A stretch of DNA of 9,339 nt from Hungateiclostridiaceae bacterium UBA1305 (GCA_002307275.1 DBTX01000030.1:26375-35713), one strand, 5' to 3'; shown: positions 1-7,110, counted from the stretch's first letter. Numbers and translations are program-made. The notes: generated by a model not told the origin, from the letters alone.

Positions 1-234
1 ACGACGAGTCTGAGAAATTGCAGGGAGATATTAAGCAGCTATGAGTTTTTAACCAATTACAAATTGATATTTACAAAAACAGACGAAGCACCGGTACAGG
101 GCATCATACTGAATGTAAGATATTATACAGGAAAAAGTCTCTCATACATTACAACCGGACAGAGTGTGCCTGATGATATAGAAACAGCCAATATCGAAAA
201 GATAACCAAGAATCTGATAGGGAGCGTTGTCTAG
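1..234 (+). CDS. flhF: Flagellar biosynthesis GTPase FlhF, C-terminal fragment
   Basis: Partial gene, open at the left edge: 77 codons read in the frame of base 1 and end at TAG 232-234. FlhF is an SRP-type GTPase (Ffh/FtsY relative) that helps place the flagellum at the membrane. The fragment carries the end of the G domain: a KLIFTKTDE stretch (base-recognition TKxDE element), then LSYITTGQSVPDDIE and a terminal helix ending NLIGSVV. TTGQxVPDD(I/L) is the usual closing motif of SRP-type GTPases. The P-loop and N-terminal B domain lie outside the window. The next gene starts on the base after the stop codon and encodes FlhG, the natural partner, which supports the call over Ffh or FtsY. Confidence 0.93.
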   Translation, partial: TTSLRNCREILSSYEFLTNYKLIFTKTDEAPVQGIILNVRYYTGKSLSYITTGQSVPDDIETANIEKITKNLIGSVV

Positions 235-1146
235 ATGAGGGATCAGGCAGATAAATTACGACAGGTAATAGATAATCTAAAAATGAAGCAGTCGGTAAAT
301 CCGTTCGTCACACCTCCTGCCCCTGTCAAGCGCTCAGCCAGAGTTATTACGGTAACCAGCGGCAAGGGTGGAGTCGGAAAAACGAATATTACCATAAATC
401 TTGCTATAGCTTTGAGTGAGCAAGGACTTAGAGTAGTCATACTGGATGCTGATTTTGGACTTGCAAATATTGACGTGCTTTTTGGAATCATTCCGCAGTT
501 TACATTGGTGGATGTGATAAAAAATAAGAAAAATATATTGGAAATATTGTCGGATGGCCCAAAAAACACGAAATTCATATCCGGCGGTTCCGGTGTGGAG
601 GATTTGGTCAAGCTTGACAGACAACAGCTTCTGAAGTTCGTTGAAAACATGGCTTTATTGGACAAGCTGGCAGACATTATAATAGTAGATACTGGAGCAG
701 GGTTGTCAGAAAATGTCATGAGCTTCATCATGGCGGCAGATGAGGTTCTGTTGGTTACCACCCCCGAACCGACTTCGATTACGGATGCATATGCCCTGAT
801 AAAAATGGTGTCGAACAGGGACAAAACAAAGAAGATCCGGGTAATTGTAAATAGAGCGGATAATGCCGGTGAAGCGAATGATGTGATGAATAAGCTAAAA
901 TTGGTGGCTGACAAGTTTCTTGGAATAGTTCTGGAATCTGCAGGTCATATTTTGCAGGATGATGCAGTTGTTAAGGCAGTGAAGCAGCAACAGCCGTTCT
1001 CGATCAGTTTCCCGAGAAGCCAGGCTGCAAGGAGCATTAAAGAGATTTCGACCAGAATGATTGAAAACGGAAATTCAGCCGATCCACTTCTAAATCCGGG
1101 CATAAGAGGCTTTTTAAATAAACTGGTCGGATTTATGAGGGCATGA
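235..1146 (+). CDS. flhG: FlhG (YlxH/MinD-like) ATPase controlling flagellar number
   Basis: 303 residues. FlhG is a MinD/ParA-type ATPase that regulates flagellar number and stimulates the FlhF GTPase. Visible motifs: an N-terminal DQADKLRQV element at residues 3-11, matching the conserved DQAxxLR helix by which FlhG activates FlhF; a deviant Walker A GKGGVGKT at 43-50; switch I around DADFGLANID with D71; and Walker B IIIVDTGAG with D152. The C-terminal part, rich in basic and hydrophobic residues (about 265-303), may hold the membrane-targeting helix; that is inference. The start follows the flhF stop directly (TAGATG) with an AGGGAG-like ribosome site at 219-224, so flhF and flhG are probably translationally coupled. 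The DQA element and the neighbouring flhF separate it from the cell-division protein MinD. Length is normal for the family. Confidence 0.95.
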   Translation: MRDQADKLRQVIDNLKMKQSVNPFVTPPAPVKRSARVITVTSGKGGVGKTNITINLAIALSEQGLRVVILDADFGLANIDVLFGIIPQFTLVDVIKNKKNILEILSDGPKNTKFISGGSGVEDLVKLDRQQLLKFVENMALLDKLADIIIVDTGAGLSENVMSFIMAADEVLLVTTPEPTSITDAYALIKMVSNRDKTKKIRVIVNRADNAGEANDVMNKLKLVADKFLGIVLESAGHILQDDAVVKAVKQQQPFSISFPRSQAARSIKEISTRMIENGNSADPLLNPGIRGFLNKLVGFMRA

Positions 1147-1180
1147 TATTGACTTTGATGAAGCCTGATGGGGGTAGCAA

Positions 1181-1873
1181 ATGAACGTATCTGAAATTGA
1201 AATTGGTACAAAACTTGAACTTGAACTCTTCAATGAAGCTGGAGACAGAATCGAACATGTAATGGTCAGCGAGTTTGAAGGGCTTTACGGTTCGAATGAG
1301 GCTGTCATCGCGGCTCCGATATTTGAGGGTAGTATTGTCCCGCTTCATTATGGAATGGTAATGAATGTTTATTTTATTATAAGGAGAGAAGATGATATTC
1401 ATCTCTATAAATTCGGGGCTGTTGTCAAAGCCAGGGAAATGTCAGATAATCTGCACCTGCTCAGAATAGAGTTGCAGGGCGAACTTGAAAAAGTGCAGAG
1501 ACGAAGTTATTACCGGTTGAATTGTTCGGTGCAGTTGAATTACAGAATTGTAGACAGCATGAATGAAGTATATAATAATAATATACCTTTTAAAAAATCA
1601 TTTTCCAACAATATCAGCGGGGGAGGAATCTCCTTTATGCTCGAAGAAAAGGTGGAAGTTGGCAGACTTGTGGAATGTGAGGTATTTACCAGCCAGGATA
1701 AAAAAGTGAGGTTCTTCGGGAAAATAATAAGGTATGAAAGAAGTGAATTGGAAGGAAGATTCAAGTATGAGGCAGGTATTGCATATATAAAGATCAATGA
1801 TAATGACAGAGAGGCAGTTGTGCGTTATATTTTCAATGAGCAGCGCAAACTACGCAAAAAAGGGTTGAATTAG
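1181..1873 (+). CDS. ycgR: PilZ-domain c-di-GMP receptor, YcgR-like flagellar brake
   Basis: 230 residues. The N-terminal half (about 5-95) is a beta-rich domain of the YcgR_2/PilZN type; the C-terminal half (about 105-220) is a PilZ domain. Both signature c-di-GMP elements are intact: RRSYYR at 107-112 (RRxxxR) and NISGGG at 144-149 ([D/N]xSxxG). Such proteins bind c-di-GMP and, in Escherichia coli (YcgR) and Bacillus subtilis (YpfA/DgrA), slow or stop the flagellar motor. That this one brakes the motor is inferred from domain order and location. A ribosome site GGGGGT at 1170-1175 lies 5 nt before ATG 1181. The gap after flhG is only 34 nt and cheB starts 3 nt after the stop, so it is a true operon member. 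It has no counterpart at this position in the B. subtilis operon. Confidence 0.88.
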   Translation: MNVSEIEIGTKLELELFNEAGDRIEHVMVSEFEGLYGSNEAVIAAPIFEGSIVPLHYGMVMNVYFIIRREDDIHLYKFGAVVKAREMSDNLHLLRIELQGELEKVQRRSYYRLNCSVQLNYRIVDSMNEVYNNNIPFKKSFSNNISGGGISFMLEEKVEVGRLVECEVFTSQDKKVRFFGKIIRYERSELEGRFKYEAGIAYIKINDNDREAVVRYIFNEQRKLRKKGLN

Positions 1874-1876
1874 CAG

Positions 1877-2956
1877 ATGACGAAAAGTATTGGTGTATTA
1901 GTGGTTGATGATTCCGCATTTATGCGTAAAACATTGACCGACATACTTGAAAGTGATATTGATATAAAAGTTGTTGCGACAGCCAAAGATGGTCTGGAAG
2001 CACTTGATAAGGTAAAATCATTTTCGCCCGATGTCATAACTCTTGATGTCGAAATGCCGGCTATGGATGGCTTGAAGTGTCTAAAAGAACTTCAGAAGAT
2101 AACAGATGCGCCGGTAATCATGCTAAGCGGTCTTACTAAAAATGGTGCAAAGTCGACAATAGAGGCGCTTGAAGCAGGTGCAATAGACTTTATAACAAAA
2201 CCTGCAGGGCTGTTTGATATAGCCGGAGAAGCAAAGAAAAAGGAAATCATTGAAAAAATACGGATGGCCAAGCACATCAGGAAGAGCAGCAGTAAAGCTA
2301 TCAAGGTAGAGACAGCAAGGCCGATCATACACTTGGAACATGAAAGCAAAAGGAATACCGATCTTAAGGTGTTGATCACGATCGGAACATCAACAGGGGG
2401 ACCCAAGGCGCTGCAGGAGGTCATACCGTTTATTCCGGGAAATGTTCCTGCTGCCGTGGTAATTGTACAACATATGCCTCCGGGTTTTACAAAATCACTG
2501 GCGGACAGGCTCAACGCGATAAGTGACTTGTTTGTCAAGGAAGCGGAGGATAACGAGGAGATCAAACCGGGTTATGCTTATATTGCACCGGGTGATTTTC
2601 ATTTAGAGATACATAGGACTCCCAAAAACTCGCTGAAGATCAGACTTACACAAGCGCCGCCTATAGGCGGACTCAGACCGGCAGTAAATGTGATGATGAA
2701 TTCAATAGCTGCGACCAGATTTTCAAATGTGATAGGTGTAATTATGACAGGAATGGGGTCCGATGGCAGTGAAGGAATTGTCAATATTAAAAATTCAAAT
2801 AAAGGGTTCATTATATCCCAGGACGAAAAGTCCTGTGTGGTGTATGGAATGCCAAAGTCAGCAGTTAACACAGGGGTAGTGGACGCAGTTGTACCGCTTA
2901 AAGAAATAGCAGAAGTCATAGTTAAATATTTGGGGGTGGATCAGGTATGGACATGA
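1877..2956 (+). CDS. cheB: CheB, protein-glutamate methylesterase/response regulator
   Basis: 359 residues. CheB hydrolyses methyl esters on chemoreceptor glutamates and is activated when CheA phosphorylates its receiver domain. Receiver domain, about 5-125: acidic pair D11-D12, phospho-acceptor D57 (in TLDVEMPAMDG), S84 and K108 (in FITKP). A linker of about 40 residues follows, then the methylesterase domain, about 163-350, with the catalytic serine S172 in GTSTGG, histidine H199 in VQHMP and aspartate D296 in MTGMGSDG. All catalytic residues are present. No strong ribosome site sits at the usual distance from ATG 1877 (a weak AAAAGGG ends at 1864, 12 nt away), and the upstream stop is only 3 nt away, so translation probably depends on coupling to the PilZ gene. 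It overlaps cheA by 10 nt. No receptor methyltransferase gene (cheR) is visible in the window. Confidence 0.97.
   Translation: MTKSIGVLVVDDSAFMRKTLTDILESDIDIKVVATAKDGLEALDKVKSFSPDVITLDVEMPAMDGLKCLKELQKITDAPVIMLSGLTKNGAKSTIEALEAGAIDFITKPAGLFDIAGEAKKKEIIEKIRMAKHIRKSSSKAIKVETARPIIHLEHESKRNTDLKVLITIGTSTGGPKALQEVIPFIPGNVPAAVVIVQHMPPGFTKSLADRLNAISDLFVKEAEDNEEIKPGYAYIAPGDFHLEIHRTPKNSLKIRLTQAPPIGGLRPAVNVMMNSIAATRFSNVIGVIMTGMGSDGSEGIVNIKNSNKGFIISQDEKSCVVYGMPKSAVNTGVVDAVVPLKEIAEVIVKYLGVDQVWT
2932..2937 (+). promoter_or_regulatory. Ribosome binding site of cheA, inside cheB
   Basis: GGGGGT lies 9 nt before ATG 2947 and 15 nt before the second in-frame ATG at 2953. The spacing favours 2947, giving a protein starting MDMSQYL, close to the MDMNQYL start I recall for Bacillus subtilis CheA. 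The site sits in the last codons of cheB. Confidence 0.6.
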
Positions 2957-5004
2957 GCCAATACTTGGAGATTTTTATCGAAGAAACCAGAGAGCATTTG
3001 CAGAGCTTGAACCAATGCCTTCTGAAAATGGAGAAGAATCCGGAAGACAACTCCATGTTGAATGAGGTTTTCAGAGTAGCACACACACTGAAGGGTATGT
3101 CTGGCACAATGGGTTTCACCAGGATGTCCAGGCTCACTCATGACATGGAGGATGTGCTGCACGCTTTGCGAAGCAACGAAATAAAAGTAAGTCCAAAGCT
3201 GATTGATATTCTCTTCAAATGTTTGGACGCGCTTGACAGTTACACAACAATGGTGGTAGAAACAGGCAGCGAAGGAACAGAGGAATACCTTCAGATCATT
3301 CAAGCACTCGCATCGGTCATAAAGGGCGAACCGCATGATGAAATAGTTACGACGGTCTCTGCAGAACCCGTCAAGTCCGGTAATGACAGTGCTGTCGAAA
3401 CTCTGTCACTGAACCAGTACGACCTTAATGTAATAAACAAAGCTGCCGATCTGGGCAATAATACTTATCAGATAACTATAAAACTTAACAAAGGCTGTGT
3501 GCTGAAATCTGCAAGGTCCTTCATCATTTTCAAAACACTTGAAAGACATTCTGAGATCATTAAGTCACAGCCGAAGGTGGAAGATATAGAAGATGAGAAA
3601 TTTGACTTTGAATTTACAGTGGTTGTAATTTCAAAGGAGGGTGAGGAAGTTTTCAACAAGGATCTGAATTCAATATCCGAAGTTGATGAAATCATTATAA
3701 AGCTGATTGAAGCAAAGAGACAGGTTGTTGCTCAGACGGTCAGTGATGCAGCAAGCACAGGTACAGTGAAAACCATAGTGCAGGAAGAAAATACGGTCAG
3801 TACCGAAGCGGATGTCACACAGGTTAAGACCGATACAGGAGTGAAAAAGGCGAAAACCGGCAAAACGGTAAGGGTTGATATAGACAGGCTCGATGTACTG
3901 TTAAATCTGGTAAGTGAGCTCATCATACAAAAAACGAGACTTGAGGGACTTGAAGGTATCAATAAGACACAGGATTACGTTGAGACCATAGAATACCTTG
4001 AAAGAATTACGACCAACCTGCATGATGCAGTAATGAAAGTCAGAATGGTACCTGTCGAAACCGTATTCAACCGTTTCCCCAGAATGATCAGGGATATTTC
4101 CAAGGATCTTGGCAAGGAAGTATTACTGACCATGTCAGGCGAGGAAACAGAACTCGACAGGACAGTTATTGATGAGATCGGAGATCCTTTGATTCACTTA
4201 TTGAGAAATTCTGTAGATCATGGCATTGAATCAACAGAGAGCAGAAAGAGTCTGGGCAAGGATGAGGCCGGAAACATAGCACTGCGGGCATACCAGGACG
4301 GTAACAATGTCGTCATTGAGGTTGAGGATGATGGTGAAGGCATCAATGTGGATAAAGTTAAAAAGAAGGCAATTGAAAAGGGCTTAGTAAATAAAGATAT
4401 GGCGGCAAACCTCACAAAGAAGGATATCATTGATTTCCTTTTCAGACCAAGTTTCAGTACTATGGATAAAGTTACCGACTTGTCTGGCAGAGGCGTGGGT
4501 CTGGATGTTGTAAAAACCAAGATAGAAGCACTCGGTGGTGTTGTTGAAGTAGAAACCGAACTGGGCAAGGGGAGCAAATTCTTTATCAGACTGCCGCTCA
4601 CACTGGCTATCATCCAGGCACTGCTTGTTATGGTCGGAAATGAGAAATATGCGATCCAGCTGAGTTCAATTCAGAAGATCATGAATATTACTCCCGAGGA
4701 AATCAAACTTGTTCAGAAACAAGAGGTCGTACTGTACAGAAATACAGTAATTCCAATTGTCAGGCTGGATAAGGTGCTGGAAGTTCCCAAGGAAGATGTG
4801 CAGCCGAAGCTCTTGACACTTGTCATTGTCAAGAGGGGTGACAGACTTACAGGCTTCGTGGTGGATAAAATTCTTGGACAGCAGGAAATTGTTCAGAAAT
4901 CATTGGGCAAGTTCCTTTCAGGCATAAAGCTTATTACAAGTGCGACGATACTCGGGGACGGAAATGTTGCACTTATCATTGATGTGAATTCACTGGCACA
5001 CTAG
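2947..5004 (+). CDS. cheA: CheA, chemotaxis sensor histidine kinase
   Basis: 685 residues, usual length, all five domains. P1 phosphotransfer domain (about 1-105) has the phosphorylated H46 in VAHTLKGMSGTMGF. After an acidic linker comes a P2 response-regulator docking domain (about 156-256), then a flexible Thr/Val/Lys-rich linker (259-306). P3 dimerisation helices begin near 308 (VDIDRLDVLLNLVSELI). The P4 ATPase domain shows the N box HLLRNSVDHGIE with N421, the G1 box DDGEGI at 461-466 and the G2 box SGRGVGLDVV beginning at 513. The CheW-like P5 regulatory domain runs from about 553 to the end. CheA works in receptor arrays with CheW and passes phosphate to CheY and CheB. The gene overlaps the cheB end by 10 nt. 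A second ATG at 2953, forming ATGA with the cheB stop, is a less likely start because of its distance from the ribosome site. Confidence 0.98.
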   Translation: MDMSQYLEIFIEETREHLQSLNQCLLKMEKNPEDNSMLNEVFRVAHTLKGMSGTMGFTRMSRLTHDMEDVLHALRSNEIKVSPKLIDILFKCLDALDSYTTMVVETGSEGTEEYLQIIQALASVIKGEPHDEIVTTVSAEPVKSGNDSAVETLSLNQYDLNVINKAADLGNNTYQITIKLNKGCVLKSARSFIIFKTLERHSEIIKSQPKVEDIEDEKFDFEFTVVVISKEGEEVFNKDLNSISEVDEIIIKLIEAKRQVVAQTVSDAASTGTVKTIVQEENTVSTEADVTQVKTDTGVKKAKTGKTVRVDIDRLDVLLNLVSELIIQKTRLEGLEGINKTQDYVETIEYLERITTNLHDAVMKVRMVPVETVFNRFPRMIRDISKDLGKEVLLTMSGEETELDRTVIDEIGDPLIHLLRNSVDHGIESTESRKSLGKDEAGNIALRAYQDGNNVVIEVEDDGEGINVDKVKKKAIEKGLVNKDMAANLTKKDIIDFLFRPSFSTMDKVTDLSGRGVGLDVVKTKIEALGGVVEVETELGKGSKFFIRLPLTLAIIQALLVMVGNEKYAIQLSSIQKIMNITPEEIKLVQKQEVVLYRNTVIPIVRLDKVLEVPKEDVQPKLLTLVIVKRGDRLTGFVVDKILGQQEIVQKSLGKFLSGIKLITSATILGDGNVALIIDVNSLAH

Positions 5005-5040
5005 AGATGTTATATAGCAGTATAAAAAGGAGGCACAGTT

Positions 5041-5490
5041 ATGGCAGATAGTATTTCTGAAACCAAAAAATATTTAATTTTCAAGCTTGGTAATGAAGAA
5101 TATGGTATCGATATACATAAAATAACCACTATTATTGAAAAGGATATGAACATAGCAAGGGTGCCCAAGACTCCATTGTTTCTCAAAGGCGTAATCAACC
5201 TCAGAGGCGAAATCATCCCCATCATGAGTCTGCGAATACGGTTCGGTCAGTCTGAGGATATTTTTACCGAGGATTCCAGAATTGTCATTGTAAAGTTTGA
5301 TGAGATTTCTGTCGGACTGATTGTGGATGCTGTCATTGAAGTACTTGAGCTTGATGAGGAAGCAACAGAGAGCATTTCCAATATAGCTGGTGACATTTCT
5401 CTTGATTACATTACTGGTGTAGGTAAGGCTAACGGAAGAATAATCACTCTTTTAAATCTTGACAAACTTGTTACATTGAATGAAGAATAA
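5041..5490 (+). CDS. cheW: CheW, receptor-kinase coupling protein
   Basis: 149 residues, one CheW/SH3-like domain covering almost the whole chain. CheW links chemoreceptors to the P5 domain of CheA in the signalling array. Visible family features: KYLIFKLGNEEYGIDIHKI at the N-terminus, VPKTPLFLKGVINLRGEIIPI (the NLRG signature), the middle strand SVGLIVDAVIEVLEL, and a C-terminal GRIITLLNLDKL. There is no fused receiver domain, so it is CheW rather than CheV. A near-perfect ribosome site, AAAAGGAGG ending at 5033, lies 7 nt before ATG 5041, one of the strongest in the window, consistent with CheW being needed in high amount. The 36-nt gap after cheA shows no terminator or credible promoter. 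Confidence 0.97.
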   Translation: MADSISETKKYLIFKLGNEEYGIDIHKITTIIEKDMNIARVPKTPLFLKGVINLRGEIIPIMSLRIRFGQSEDIFTEDSRIVIVKFDEISVGLIVDAVIEVLELDEEATESISNIAGDISLDYITGVGKANGRIITLLNLDKLVTLNEE

Positions 5491-5523
5491 GTATTAGCAA
5501 AGCAATTCGATTAGGAGAGTATT

Positions 5524-6144
5524 ATGGTATCTGGTATTCATGAATTAAGTAATATTGAGTTGGATGTACTGAAGGAAATAGGTAATATCGGCTCTGGCAA
5601 TGCAGCAACGGCTTTGGCGAAAATGCTGAACCGAAAAGTGGATATGGATGTACCAAGGGCTAAAATACTTGAATTCAAAGAAGTCAGCGATACTCTTGGC
5701 GGTGCAGAAATACCGGTTGTCGGAATTCTGCTGAAGGTGTCTGGCGATTTAACAGGCAATATCATGTTCATACTTCAACAGCATGCTGCAAGAATGCTGG
5801 TAAATATGCTTATGGGAAGAACTTCCGGAATAGATGAAGAGTTTTCAGAAATAGAAATATCCGCGTTAAAGGAAATCGGTAATATATTGGCAGGCTCTTA
5901 TCTGTCAGCCTTGTCGGCACTTACTAATCTGAAAATAGTACCCTCGATACCTGACATGGCAATGGATATGGCAGGAGCAATACTGAGCGTACCGGCAATT
6001 GAATTCGGCAAAGTCGGCGACACAGTGCTTTATATCGAGACTGAATTTTCAGAAGGCTCAGAGAAGGTAGTCGGCGACTTTTTCCTGGTTCCTGATGTGG
6101 ATACCTATGACGTATTATTGAAAGCTTTGGGAGTAATTGGTTAA
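5524..6144 (+). CDS. cheC: CheC, CheY-P phosphatase and CheD partner
   Basis: 206 residues, length of Bacillus subtilis CheC. The CheC/CheX/FliY family signature [D/S]x3Ex2N appears twice: D14/E18/N21 in LDVLKEIGNIGSGNA, and S113/E117/N120 in SALKEIGNILAGS. Both potential active sites are therefore intact. CheC hydrolyses CheY-P weakly on its own and better with CheD, with which it forms a complex that ties CheY-P level to receptor deamidation. There is no FliN-like C-terminal domain, which rules out FliY, and CheX normally has a single site. A ribosome site (GGAGAG at 5513-5518) precedes ATG 5524. The stop codon overlaps the start of cheD (TAATG), typical of this pair. Confidence 0.96.
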   Translation: MVSGIHELSNIELDVLKEIGNIGSGNAATALAKMLNRKVDMDVPRAKILEFKEVSDTLGGAEIPVVGILLKVSGDLTGNIMFILQQHAARMLVNMLMGRTSGIDEEFSEIEISALKEIGNILAGSYLSALSALTNLKIVPSIPDMAMDMAGAILSVPAIEFGKVGDTVLYIETEFSEGSEKVVGDFFLVPDVDTYDVLLKALGVIG

Positions 6145-6629
6145 TGGATAATGTTATTAAGGTAGGCATGGCGGATTTACAATCTTCGAGGCATCCATGC
6201 AGTATTACTACACTTGGACTTGGTTCATGCGTTGGGATTGCATTGTATGATTCCAATACTAAAATCGCCGGCTTGGCGCATGTTATGCTACCCTCGAGTC
6301 AGCAAGCCAGAAATAATTCAAATATAGCGAAATTTGCAGATACGGCTATTGTTAAACTGGTAGACGACATGATTAGTCTCGGTGCGGCTAAGAACCGAAT
6401 TGTAGCTAAACTTGCCGGAGGAGCACAGATGTTTTCATTTAACGACGCCTCGGAAATGATGCGGATCGGCGCAAGAAATGTTGCCGCTTCGAAAGAGGTA
6501 TTGCAGGTTTTAAGGATTCCGATCATTTCTGAGGATACAGGCGGAAATTATGGGAGAACCATTGAGATAAATTCAGGGAGTGGCATTCTTTTTATTAAGA
6601 CCATTGGACATGGACTAAAGGAGATCTAA
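6144..6629 (+). CDS. cheD: CheD, chemoreceptor glutamine deamidase
   Basis: 161 residues. CheD deamidates selected receptor glutamines to glutamate and is sequestered by CheC. By comparison with the Thermotoga maritima enzyme (catalytic Cys, His and Thr), the likely catalytic residues are C29 in LGLGSCVGIALYD, H46 in GLAHVMLP and T23 just upstream of the cysteine. Other family stretches are KLAGGAQMF and DTGGNYGRTIEI. The start ATG 6144 shares one base with the cheC stop (TAATG), and a GGGAG ribosome site at 6129-6133 lies inside cheC, so the two proteins are probably made in a fixed ratio. The next gene begins 4 nt after the stop and its ribosome site lies within the last cheD codons. Confidence 0.96.
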   Translation: MDNVIKVGMADLQSSRHPCSITTLGLGSCVGIALYDSNTKIAGLAHVMLPSSQQARNNSNIAKFADTAIVKLVDDMISLGAAKNRIVAKLAGGAQMFSFNDASEMMRIGARNVAASKEVLQVLRIPIISEDTGGNYGRTIEINSGSGILFIKTIGHGLKEI

Positions 6630-6633
6630 ATAT

Positions 6634-7047
6634 ATGGAGCGCATCCATAAGTTGCCATTCATCATGGGGTGTCTGGCGGCGCTGGCAGTTGGAATCGCAA
6701 ATTATATAACCGATTCGGACAATCAGACGATTTTTTTGCGCATGGCTATCGTAATGACGATTTTTTTCATATTAGGTGTTTATATTAGAAATACTATTTT
6801 ATCAATTAAAGATGAAGTCAGGGAAAAAGAAATAGAGAGACAAAGGGAAGAAGAGCAGCAATTTCAGCTGGAACGTGAAAAGGAGCGTGCGGAAGCAGCT
6901 AATTCGAAATATCCACAGGCAAGCGCTGGAAATAATACACAGCAGGGGCAGATACAACATAAGGTAGACCTTGTTGCAGAGGATACTGCTGGTGAATTCC
7001 AGCCAATGACTGTCAGCAGGGTCATCAGCTCAAAGATGAATGAATGA
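6634..7047 (+). CDS. Unrecognised two-helix membrane protein with cytoplasmic coiled coil
   Basis: 137 residues; no family I can name with confidence. Two hydrophobic segments (about 7-25 and 33-56) are separated by a short polar loop with several Asp/Asn residues. A highly charged Glu/Arg/Lys/Gln-rich segment follows (about 57-90), predicted coiled coil, then a Gln/Asn-rich low-complexity stretch (90-110) and a C-terminal tail with EFQPMTVSRVISSK that looks like a conserved short motif. The hairpin topology would place coil and tail in the cytoplasm. ATG 6634 has a good ribosome site (AAAGGAG, 6617-6623), and the gene starts 4 nt after cheD, so it is a real operon member. In Bacillus subtilis the small membrane protein SwrB lies next to sigD, on its other side, and promotes flagellar basal-body maturation; a similar role here is a positional inference only. 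The membrane-coding part contains two T7 tracts. Confidence 0.8.
   Translation: MERIHKLPFIMGCLAALAVGIANYITDSDNQTIFLRMAIVMTIFFILGVYIRNTILSIKDEVREKEIERQREEEQQFQLEREKERAEAANSKYPQASAGNNTQQGQIQHKVDLVAEDTAGEFQPMTVSRVISSKMNE
6726..6767 (+). repeat. Direct repeat of 12 nt with T7 tracts
   Basis: GACGATTTTTTT occurs at 6726-6737 and again at 6756-6767, both in the same reading frame of the membrane-protein gene (coding T/Q-T-I-F) and 30 nt apart. The two runs of seven T's are candidate slippage sites. Recombination between the copies would delete 30 nt (10 residues) in frame. Confidence 0.7.
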
Positions 7048-7053
7048 TAAACA

Positions 7054-7106
7054 AGCTATTTGCAATGGTTCCTTGAAATGATTAAATTGATATATTGCAA
7101 ATGGCT
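7054..7106 (+). promoter_or_regulatory. Long inverted repeat (RNA hairpin) before sigD
   Basis: The arms AGCTATTTGCAAT (7054-7066) and ATTGCAAATGGCT (7094-7106) can pair over 13 positions with one G-U wobble (7057:7103), around a 27-nt AT-rich loop. The right arm ends 4 nt before the sigD ribosome site at 7111-7116. No T run follows, so it is not an intrinsic terminator. As RNA it could influence sigD translation or protect or cut the transcript between the membrane-protein gene and sigD. As DNA the two TTGCAA cores could be paired protein-binding sites. The pairing is seen; the function is inferred. Confidence 0.55.
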
Positions 7107-7110
7107 CAAC

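Noticed and set aside
243..914. Long minus-strand open frame opposite flhG
   Set aside because: It is the antisense shadow of a strongly conserved plus-strand ATPase gene and its translation resembles no protein; the same holds for the other minus-strand frames across the window, including 8689-9171 opposite fapA.
3632..3643. Strong AAAGGAGG followed by GTG inside cheA
   Set aside because: The GTG is immediately adjacent, with no spacing for a ribosome site, and no suitable start follows at normal distance. The bases simply encode Lys-Glu-Gly-Glu in the P2 domain.
5005..5040. TATATA and TATAAA in the cheA-cheW gap as a promoter
   Set aside because: No -35-like hexamer lies at a proper distance from either; the AT-rich bases mostly precede the cheW ribosome site.
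7073..7096. TTGAAA (7073-7078) and TATATT (7091-7096) as a promoter for sigD
   Set aside because: The spacer is only 12 nt, far from the 16-18 nt needed, and no other hexamer pair fits. The region is better explained as the hairpin loop and arm.
7054..7106. Inverted repeat as a Rho-independent terminator
   Set aside because: The stem is AT-rich with a long loop and is followed by CTCAACGGGGG rather than a T run.
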